Below, piece by piece: positions 54,385-64,000 of a stretch of 64,000 nucleotides of DNA. The stretch is from Methylosinus sp. Sm6. GTDB lineage: Bacteria > Pseudomonadota > Alphaproteobacteria > Rhizobiales > Beijerinckiaceae. The first letter of the stretch is position 1. Each line of letters begins with the position of its first letter. The notes under the pieces are model-generated. The model ran no database searches. It had not been told where the DNA came from and worked only from the letters and a program-made list of their open reading frames with translations. The translations under genes were made by a program, and so were the position numbers. The stretch is from positions 1 to 64,000 of the forward strand of contig NZ_JAINDZ010000019.1 in assembly GCF_019802345.1 (NCBI RefSeq), given 5' to 3'.

Positions 54385-54430
54385 AAAAAGAAAGCGCTGC
54401 GGCGATGCAACGCCGCAGCGCTTTCTTTTT
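54385..54430. terminator. bidirectional terminator between mmoG and mmoX
   Basis: Perfect 20-base arms (AAAAAGAAAGCGCTGCGGCG and its complement) with an ATGCAA loop; T-tracts exist on both strands. It starts about 18 bases after the mmoG stop and insulates mmoR-mmoG from mmoX. Confidence 0.9.
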
Positions 54431-54448
54431 GAACGATCGCTTCGTCGA

Positions 54449-58587
<4,139 letters not shown>

Positions 58588-58720
58588 GTCGCTCAACGTC
58601 GGTCCTCCCGAATTCCTCATCGGCGCGCGACTCGTCGAACGGACGCGCGAGGCGTTCGCCGCTCGCCGCGCTCGAGGCGCGGCGAGCGGCTTCTCGAAGC
58701 TTCGTATGAGGAGGTCCGCC

Positions 58721-59275
58721 TCAGGCGCTCGTCGCCGACCGAGTCGGCGAGCGCCCCAGGGGCAGGCGTTTTTCCGCGGCGTCCGCGAGCGCGTCCGCGG
58801 CGAGGCCGAGCAGCGCGCCCGCCGCGAGCGACAGGAACGCCACGAGGAAGCAATTGTCGGGCGCGAGCGCGACGATCTTGTCGGCGCCGCCGACCGCCGC
58901 GCAAGCCAGCAGCGCGGCATAGCCGAGCAGCGCGACCGAGAGCGAGCCGAGGCCGGGGAGGCGCGCCACATAAGCGAGCGCCGCGAGCGTCGCCGCCGCC
59001 GCGATTCCCGTCCACGCCGCCGCGCCGAGCGTCTCGCCATAGGGGAGCTGCGTGACGAGAACGAGCGCCAGAGCCGCCAATGCGGCGCCGAGCAGGAAAT
59101 GAACGAGCGCTTGCTTCAGCCCTTCGAGCTTGCTCCCGAAGTGGCTGTAGCCGGCCCAGCCGATCAGCAGCGCGAACAGCTGCGCGCCGTGCGGCGCAAC
59201 GGGACCGAAGGCGAGAAACGCGGCGAGGCCGCCCAATGCGCCGATGCTCACGGCGCGGATGATCGAAAGTGCCAT
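58721..59275 (-). CDS. DUF1097 membrane protein
   Basis: A 184-residue protein with five to six membrane helices (MALSIIRAVSIGALGGLAAF, AQLFALLIGWAGYSHFG, ALVHFLLGAALAALALVL, and others). It belongs to DUF1097, of which E. coli YcdZ is a member; the function is unknown. It is directly upstream of mmoR on the same strand, with a 133-base gap and no visible terminator, so it may be part of the regulatory operon. Confidence 0.85.
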   Translation of the reverse strand: MALSIIRAVSIGALGGLAAFLAFGPVAPHGAQLFALLIGWAGYSHFGSKLEGLKQALVHFLLGAALAALALVLVTQLPYGETLGAAAWTGIAAAATLAALAYVARLPGLGSLSVALLGYAALLACAAVGGADKIVALAPDNCFLVAFLSLAAGALLGLAADALADAAEKRLPLGRSPTRSATSA

Positions 59276-59390
59276 GACTCAAATCTCCGCTGGTTGCGCG
59301 CGATCTCTGATCGGCGCATGTCGAATGAGACCCGATCGGAGTCCGTCTCGAGCGAGCGGAACCGCCGATGTCGTCGCTATGTTTCGGGAA

Positions 59391-59771
59391 TCAGACGAAG
59401 CGCGCGGGTGGCGCGCGCGGAGACAAAGGCCGCAGCTCGGGAGCGGCGATCACGGCGTCGATGCGATATTCCGGCGCGACGGGCGCGCTGAACATTTCGA
59501 GAGGCCGAATGGTGATCGGCGCGCGCTCGACGTCCGTTTCGATCAGCGAGCTGCAATGCAGCAGGCAGCACGGGCCGACATGATGCGCCTCGGCCGGCTC
59601 GTCGTTCGATGTCGACGTCGACGTCGACGCTTGGACGGTCTCGCAGACGCCGCCGAACAGAGCGACGGCGCGGTCCGCCGTGGCGCCCGTCGCGTAGCCG
59701 ATCGAGAACATTTGCAGAAGCAGGAGGAGCGCCACAGCCGCGCTGACGGCCGTTCGCTCGACGCCATGCAT
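59391..59771 (-). CDS. DUF2946-like Cys-rich exported protein
   Basis: A 126-residue protein with a signal/membrane helix (about residues 6-28) and a HHVGPCCLLHCSS Cys/His cluster near residue 65. This is the layout of DUF2946 proteins, often associated with copper or TonB receptor genes; a second one is at 30441. The ATG at 59771 is preferred over the in-frame TTG at 59792. It is followed by DUF1097 and preceded by tandem 20-base repeats (59795-59834). Confidence 0.6.
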   Translation of the reverse strand: MHGVERTAVSAAVALLLLLQMFSIGYATGATADRAVALFGGVCETVQASTSTSTSNDEPAEAHHVGPCCLLHCSSLIETDVERAPITIRPLEMFSAPVAPEYRIDAVIAAPELRPLSPRAPPARFV

Positions 59772-59794
59772 GATCCGGCTGGATGTTCTCAATG

Positions 59795-59834
59795 TCGCTT
59801 ACTCTGTGTCTCGGTCGCTTACTCTGCGTTTCGG
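59795..59834 (-). repeat. tandem 20-base direct repeat upstream of DUF2946-like gene
   Basis: TCGCTTACTCTGTGTCTCGG at 59795-59814 is followed without a gap by a copy with two differences at 59815-59834. It ends 24 bases before the ATG of the DUF2946-like gene and could be a pair of operator sites. Confidence 0.6.
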
Positions 59835-59976
59835 CGAGACTTAACGCTAGGAGCGCCGTTGAAAAGGGTCAAGCGAAGCGGCCTGCGCCATTGTGCGGCA
59901 TGTTGTCGCGCGTTGAAATTACGAGGTAATCTCGTTCGTGAAGGGCGTTTCGGATGCGACGCGCGCCGCTTTTTCG

Positions 59977-61080
59977 TCAGCCGGCAGCGTCCGTCTCCTC
60001 ATGCAGGAAGGCTCTCAGCCTGCGCGTCGCCATGCCGCGATGATCCATCAGGGAGACGCCGTCACGCACGCGCCCGTGCCTGTCGACGAGATAGACGAGC
60101 GTCGTGTGATCGATCGTATAGCCGCCGCCGTCCAGCGGGGATTTGCGAAAATAGACGCGAAACGCCTGCGCGGCGCGCGCGATCTCCGTCTGCGAGCCGG
60201 TGAGCGCGATGACGCGGCCGTCGAAGGGGGCGATGAAATCGGACAGCGCCTTCGGCGTATCGCGCTCGGGATCGAGCGTGACGAAGACAATGGCGAGGTT
60301 CGCGGCTTCCGGCCCCAGCGATTGGATCGCGTGCGTCAGCTCGAGCAGAGTCGCCGGACACACTTGCGGACATTGCGTGAAGCCGAAGAAAGCGGCATAG
60401 GGCCGCCCGCGCATCGTCGTCTCGTCGACGATGGCTCCGCTGGTGGAGGTGAGACGAAAGGACGGCTCGCGCAACGGCGCCGGGCGCGCGTCGCTCGGCT
60501 GTTGCGACCATCGCCACATCAGCCCCGCCTGCAGCGCGGCCGCGGTGAGCGCGATGACGGACAAGCGCCGCAGCATCGCGCTGCGGCGTCGCCGCGACGC
60601 ATCGGTCGCTTCCAGTGCGCGTCCGACCACCGTGCGAACCTCGACGATCGCGCCTTCGTCATTCAGCGCCGAAATCAGATTTTTTAGGAGCCTGTCGCGC
60701 TCGCTCGGGGTTTCGTGGCCGGCGATCTGCACGATGCGATCGGCGCCGATGAGCTCGACGCGCGCGCATTGGCCGAATTTGTCGACATGGCGATCGACGC
60801 TGAGGCCATTGGCTCTGATCCTGCGGCGGTCCACCAATCGCTCGGCGACATAGCGCGAGACGCAGACGACGCCGTCCTCGATCTCGACGCGCTCGACGAT
60901 CGGCGGTCGGACGAAAAGCGAGGTCGCCCGCTCGAAGGCGGTCGCGACGGAATGCAGGAGCGCACGGAACGCCGGAAGCTTGCGCAAGTCGCCCGCAGCC
61001 TTGGCGAGATGGTTGCAACGGGCTTCGTCTTCGGCGTTGGCGTCGATCCGATGAGAGGAGCGCGAAACAGGCACGTGCAT
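59977..61080 (-). CDS. SCO1/SenC-like copper protein with N-terminal extension
   Basis: A 367-residue frame with a SCO domain from about residue 169: one membrane anchor (VIALTAAALQAGLMW), the copper-binding CPQVC in FFGFTQCPQVCPATLLEL and the His ligand in IDHTTLVYLVDRHG. SCO proteins deliver Cu to cytochrome oxidase or act in thiol-redox control. The first ~168 residues (EIEDGVVCVSRYVAERLVDR, RIVQIAGHETPSERDRLLKN) have no match I recognise but look like real protein. An internal ATG at 60576 would give a plain 199-residue SCO. The upstream extension beyond 61080 crosses a 14-base tandem repeat and is rejected. Confidence 0.75.
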   Translation of the reverse strand: MHVPVSRSSHRIDANAEDEARCNHLAKAAGDLRKLPAFRALLHSVATAFERATSLFVRPPIVERVEIEDGVVCVSRYVAERLVDRRRIRANGLSVDRHVDKFGQCARVELIGADRIVQIAGHETPSERDRLLKNLISALNDEGAIVEVRTVVGRALEATDASRRRRSAMLRRLSVIALTAAALQAGLMWRWSQQPSDARPAPLREPSFRLTSTSGAIVDETTMRGRPYAAFFGFTQCPQVCPATLLELTHAIQSLGPEAANLAIVFVTLDPERDTPKALSDFIAPFDGRVIALTGSQTEIARAAQAFRVYFRKSPLDGGGYTIDHTTLVYLVDRHGRVRDGVSLMDHRGMATRRLRAFLHEETDAAG

Positions 61081-61109
61081 TCCTTGCAAATGAGAAAGGC
61101 GTTCGGCTC

Positions 61110-61165
61110 GGTCGAAGAAGCTTGGTCCAAGAAGCCTAGTCCAAGAAGCCTGGTCGAAGAGGCCC
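61110..61165. repeat. 14-base tandem repeat, four copies
   Basis: A unit like GGTCCAAGAAGCCT is repeated four times with a few changes between the SCO and PCuAC genes. The period of 14 is not a multiple of three, which argues against it being coding. Confidence 0.7.
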
Positions 61166-61502
61166 ATTCGGACGAGCCGCCGCGAATGGCGACCGAACCG
61201 CGCACGATGTGTCGCCGCATAGAATAGGAACGCGAGTGAGACGACGTCAATGAAACCGATGCACTTTCACATGCGACTGGACGTCGCGTGCAATAACTGA
61301 ACAAGAGCATTGCGTCGTCTCCCGTCGAGATCGTCCCGCCCATGTCGATACATTCGTATGAAATCCAGCCGTCGCGACAATAGGACGCAAGACCGCCTGA
61401 CGCCTGCGTCCGCGCTGCTTTCTGAGTGTGTCTTCGTTTCTTTTCGCAATGGCGCCGAAGTTGCCGTCCTCACCGCCATCTCGTCCTCGCTCGGGCTCCG
61501 AC
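61166..61502. other. divergent promoter region of SCO and PCuAC genes
   Basis: About 340 bases without a supported gene. With the tandem repeat beside it, this region must hold the promoters of the two divergent copper genes; I could not define boxes. Confidence 0.4.
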
Positions 61503-62003
61503 ATGCAGCCTTCGCTCTCTCATGCGTTTCGCTTGTCGCGACGCGATCATCTCCTTCTCGCCTTCGTCGCGAGCTTGTTCTGCGTCGCCGCGGCGACGCT
61601 CGACGCCGGCGGCGACGCGCCCGCTCCGCTGCGGATCGAGCAGGCCCGCTGCGATCCGGCTCTCGCGGGCGGCAAGGTCGGCTCCTGCACGCTCGTCATT
61701 CGCAATCCCGGTCGCGAGGCGGACCGGCTCGTCGCGATCGAAATGCCCGGCGCCGATCGCGTCGAGATTCACTCGATGAGCGTCACGGATGGAATCATGC
61801 AGATGCGCCGGCTCGCGCAAGGCGTCGACATTCCCGCTGGAACGACGGTCGACTTCCGCGAGCGCGGCTATCATCTGATGGTGGTCGGGCTGAAGGCGCC
61901 GCTCGCGGCGGGCGATACGATCGAAGCGACGCTGAACTTCGAGCGCAGCGGCCCGCGGCCTGCCGCGTTTCGTGTCGAGAACGAGCTGCTTCAGATGCGC
62001 TGA
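61503..62003 (+). CDS. periplasmic copper chaperone PCu(A)C
   Basis: A 166-residue exported protein with the PCuAC copper site: His90-x-Met92, Met101 and His124-x-Met126 (EIHSM, MQM, YHLM), close to the consensus H(M)x10Mx21HxM with one extra spacer residue. A signal or anchor helix covers about residues 15-33. Cys50 and Cys62 may form a disulfide. It binds Cu(I) and helps SCO1 load the Cu(A) site of cytochrome oxidase. The gene is divergent from the SCO gene. ATG 61503 has a weak ribosome binding site; an in-frame GTG at 61428 is an alternative. Confidence 0.87.
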   Translation: MQPSLSHAFRLSRRDHLLLAFVASLFCVAAATLDAGGDAPAPLRIEQARCDPALAGGKVGSCTLVIRNPGREADRLVAIEMPGADRVEIHSMSVTDGIMQMRRLAQGVDIPAGTTVDFRERGYHLMVVGLKAPLAAGDTIEATLNFERSGPRPAAFRVENELLQMR

Positions 62004-62005
62004 GC

Positions 62006-63148
62006 TCACGCCGCGCGTCGCGCGCGCATCGCCGCGAGCGCGGGCTCGAAGAGATGCGCGGCGAGATGGCGCACGACAGCGACGACGACGCCGTCGCCGG
62101 TGAGATGATAAGCATCGGCATAGCTCGCCGGCAGCGCGTAATCCTCCGGCAGGCCCATCAGCCGCGCCGTCTCGCGCGCGGCGATCAGCCGGGAGCGCAG
62201 CCGCCCATGCTCGACGACGAGAATGCTCTGGCGGCTGGAGCCGCCGGCCGGCGTGCGCAGGCAGCCGGCGACATCGTCGAAGCGCGCTTCCGCACGCTGG
62301 ATCTTCTCGCCGCCGGCGCCGTAGCGCGTGCGCCTGTAGAGCGCGCCCACCATTCTGCGGCCGGAAACCTTCGCCGCCTCCACCTTGGCGCGATTGACCG
62401 CGCTCATCATATCGAGGAGCGCGCGGGTTTCGGCGGCGCTGCGCCAGGCGACGCCGTCCGGCTCGTCGTCGATGAGATCGGCCAGCGTGAGATTGCGCGC
62501 GGGCGGGGGTGGCAGCCGCCACCACAGCCATTGCGTGCGCAGGCTCTCCGGCAGTCGGTCGAACGCCGTGTCGAGCGCGCGCGTGCGCCAGAGCGGCGTG
62601 GGCGCGTCGGAGAGCAGCGCGGGCGCGAGCGGCAGATCCGCGCGCGCCGCGACGATGAACAGGCGCGGCCGCGACTGCGGCACGAACAGCGCCGCGTCGA
62701 TGACGAGCGCGCCGAAGCGATAGCCCTGCTCGGCGAGCGCCGCGCAAATGGCGGCGAAGTCGCGCCCGCCATGTGAGGTCAGCGCACCGCAGACATTTTC
62801 GAGCGCGAGCAGCGGCGGATGGCGTCCCTCCACGCGCAGCGACGCGATGAGGCTCCAGAAAGGCCAGAACGCGCCCGAACGCGCGCCGCCCAGGCCGGCG
62901 CCGACGCCGGCGAGCGAGAGATCCTGGCAGGGAAAGGAGGCCCAGACGAGATCGGCGCGTCCGGGCAGCCGCGCGACCTCGAGCGCGCGAACGTCGCGCT
63001 CGACGAGCTCGCCGCCGCCCCAATTGGCGCGATAGCTCGCGCATTTGCGCGCGTCGAAATCATTGGCGAAGAGGCACTGCCAGCCGGGTCCCAATCCGGC
63101 GCGGACCATGCCGCCGCCGGCGAAGAATTCGTAATAGGTCGGCGTCAT
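62006..63148 (-). CDS. orphan C5 cytosine DNA methyltransferase
   Basis: A 380-residue C5 methyltransferase. Motif I is EFFAGGGMVRAGLG at the N-terminus, motif IV SFPCQDLSLAG with catalytic Cys74, motif VI LENVCG, and motif VIII QSRPRLFIV. Motifs IX and X are at the C-terminus (GLPEDYALP, HLTGDGVVVAVVRHLA). No restriction endonuclease gene is adjacent, so it is probably an orphan, as in regulatory or phage-derived methylases. It ends 2 bases from the convergent PCuAC stop. Confidence 0.93.
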   Translation of the reverse strand: MTPTYYEFFAGGGMVRAGLGPGWQCLFANDFDARKCASYRANWGGGELVERDVRALEVARLPGRADLVWASFPCQDLSLAGVGAGLGGARSGAFWPFWSLIASLRVEGRHPPLLALENVCGALTSHGGRDFAAICAALAEQGYRFGALVIDAALFVPQSRPRLFIVAARADLPLAPALLSDAPTPLWRTRALDTAFDRLPESLRTQWLWWRLPPPPARNLTLADLIDDEPDGVAWRSAAETRALLDMMSAVNRAKVEAAKVSGRRMVGALYRRTRYGAGGEKIQRAEARFDDVAGCLRTPAGGSSRQSILVVEHGRLRSRLIAARETARLMGLPEDYALPASYADAYHLTGDGVVVAVVRHLAAHLFEPALAAMRARRAA

Positions 63149-63250
63149 CTCGGATCTCGCCCTTCGCCGCGACTATCGACGATTCGGCGCGAGAACGCCA
63201 TGTCGCGGGCGCAAAGTGTCACGGGCGCAGCGACTTCGGCCTGCGAGAAA

Positions 63251-63280
63251 CAAAAGGGCGGCAGCCCGCAGGCGCCGCCC
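63251..63280 (-). terminator. rho-independent terminator of rplQ operon
   Basis: Read on the minus strand, GGGCGGC and GCCGCCC form a 7-base stem followed by TTTTG. It lies about 30 bases after the rplQ stop. Confidence 0.75.
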
Positions 63281-63307
63281 CTCGAAAATGCGACGAGGAA
63301 TTCGGCG

Positions 63308-63721
63308 TCAGGCCGCCTCTTCCTGCGTCTGGACAGGTCCCGAGTCCTTGCCCTTGGCGTCGACGTCGCGATCGACGAATTCGATGACGGCGAGCGGGGC
63401 GTTGTCGCCATAGCGGAAGCCCGCCTTCAGCACGCGCGTGTAGCCGCCGTTGCGCTCCTTATAGCGCGGGCCCAGCACGTCGAAGAGCTTCTTGACGAGG
63501 TCCGGATCGCGCAGGCGCGCGATCGCCTGGCGGCGCGCGTGCAGATCGCCGCGCTTGCCGAGCGTCACCAGCTTCTCGACCACTGGACGCAGATCCTTGG
63601 CCTTCGGCAGTGTGGTGACGATCTGCTCATGCTTGATGAGCGCCTGAGACAGATTCATGAACATCGCCTTGCGATGCTCATGCGTGCGGTTGAACCTGCG
63701 CTTCGCGCGACGGTGATACAT
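63308..63721 (-). CDS. rplQ: 50S ribosomal protein L17
   Basis: A 137-residue L17. The N-terminus [20 protein letters not shown] corresponds to the usual MRHRxxGRKLNR with a different second residue, and the core is [35 protein letters not shown], and the C-terminal [14 protein letters not shown]. The start at 63721 gives the family length; the frame further upstream is not similar. It is the last gene of the ribosomal protein operon after rpoA. Confidence 0.97.
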   Translation of the reverse strand: MYHRRAKRRFNRTHEHRKAMFMNLSQALIKHEQIVTTLPKAKDLRPVVEKLVTLGKRGDLHARRQAIARLRDPDLVKKLFDVLGPRYKERNGGYTRVLKAGFRYGDNAPLAVIEFVDRDVDAKGKDSGPVQTQEEAA

Positions 63722-63772
63722 GTGGCGGTCTCCGTTTTTATGCGGCCGCCGTGCCAAGGAACGGCCGTCGAG

Positions 63773-63840
63773 AGCGAATAGAGAGTAGCGAGTAGCGAGT
63801 AGATTTTGTCTATTCGCTACTCGCTATCTCGCTATTCGCT
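63773..63840. repeat. long imperfect inverted repeat between rpoA and rplQ
   Basis: AGCGAATAG-starting arms of about 30 bases built from AGTAGCG-like units (AGCGAGTAGCGAGTAGA on the left, its complement on the right) form a long hairpin in the spacer between two ribosomal operon genes. Confidence 0.7.
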
Positions 63841-64000
63841 CAATAATGCTCTTCGAACCTCTTCGCGAGATCGTCGATGTTCTCCGGCGGCCAGCCCGGC
63901 ACTTCCATGCCGAGATGCAGGCCCATCTGCGCGAGAACCTCTTTGATCTCGTTCAGCGACTTGCGGCCGAAGTTCGGGGTGCGCAGCATCTCCGCCTCCG
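63840..64000 (-). CDS. rpoA: RNA polymerase alpha subunit, C-terminal part (partial)
   Basis: The reverse strand encodes the C-terminus of Rpo[21 protein letters not shown], then [20 protein letters not shown], ending [12 protein letters not shown] before the TGA at 63840-63842. This is the alpha-CTD helix region that binds UP elements and activators. The gene continues past the window. It is upstream of rplQ, the normal order. Confidence 0.97.
   Translation of the reverse strand, partial: EAEMLRTPNFGRKSLNEIKEVLAQMGLHLGMEVPGWPPENIDDLAKRFEEHY

Noticed and set aside
61110-61165. CRISPR-like repeats
   Set aside because: The four 14-base units are directly adjacent without spacers, so this is a simple tandem repeat.
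61081-61167. Longer N-terminus for the SCO-like gene
   Set aside because: It would translate through a 14-base tandem repeat whose period is not a multiple of three, with no good ribosome binding site.

Overview
The window is high-GC, densely packed DNA from an alphaproteobacterial type II methanotroph, most likely Methylosinus or Methylocystis. The diagnostic locus is a complete soluble methane monooxygenase (sMMO) operon, mmoXYBZDC (54043 down to 48710, minus strand). It has a sigma-54 promoter and the mmoR and mmoG regulatory genes directly upstream (58587 down to 54449). A polyhydroxyalkanoate depolymerase gene at the left end and many Rhizobiales-style palindromic repeats fit the same assignment. 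The window ends in rplQ and the 3' end of rpoA.

Layout. 0.4-6.1 kb: PHA depolymerase, a PEBP-family protein, a DHA2 MFS exporter, a Tat-exported alpha/beta hydrolase and its divergent LysR regulator. 6.2-13.8 kb: a sulfur locus. It holds a PQQ-type sugar dehydrogenase, a serine acetyltransferase and a GlcG/HbpS-like protein in one minus-strand operon, then a divergent XRE-cupin regulator. These are followed by a family 2A encapsulin shell gene, its cysteine desulfurase cargo with a long disordered N-terminus, and an Rrf2 regulator. 14.1-21.8 kb: a run of exported redox proteins (DUF1549/DUF1553 haem protein, DUF1501 Tat protein, two small c-type cytochromes, dienelactone hydrolase, rhodanese-like protein without the catalytic Cys, peroxiredoxin, cytochrome b561). 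22-26.6 kb: a TonB-dependent receptor with its own TonB-ExbB-ExbD. 26.7-33.2 kb: a macrodomain/PARG-like protein, a two-component system, a DUF2946-like protein and a siderophore-type TonB receptor. 33.2-33.9 kb: a decayed large serine recombinase beside tRNA-Arg(ACG). 34.1-48.5 kb: housekeeping and envelope genes, including a second (cysE-type) serine acetyltransferase, a TetR regulator with three operators in front of a large acyltransferase/acyl-ACP synthetase, LemA/TPM proteins and an L,D-transpeptidase. 48.6-58.6 kb: sMMO. 58.7-62.0 kb: DUF1097, DUF2946-like, SCO1-like and PCuAC copper-handling genes. 62.0-64.0 kb: an orphan C5 DNA methyltransferase, rplQ and rpoA.

How the parts fit. The encapsulin locus can be read as a sulfur module: serine acetyltransferase feeds cysteine synthesis, the encapsulated desulfurase removes sulfur from cysteine, and an Rrf2 protein with a four-Cys cluster is the natural sensor. 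Similar CTAT/ATAG palindromes lie in front of the Rrf2 gene, the exported redox cluster, the TonB receptor and the tonB-exbBD operon, so these may share one regulator. sMMO is expressed in methanotrophs under copper limitation. Finding SCO1, PCuAC and DUF2946-like genes immediately upstream of mmoR-mmoG therefore links the copper-handling and copper-switch functions physically. The features most worth following up are the encapsulin locus, the exported redox cluster, and an unnamed 111-residue gene between mmoR and mmoG.
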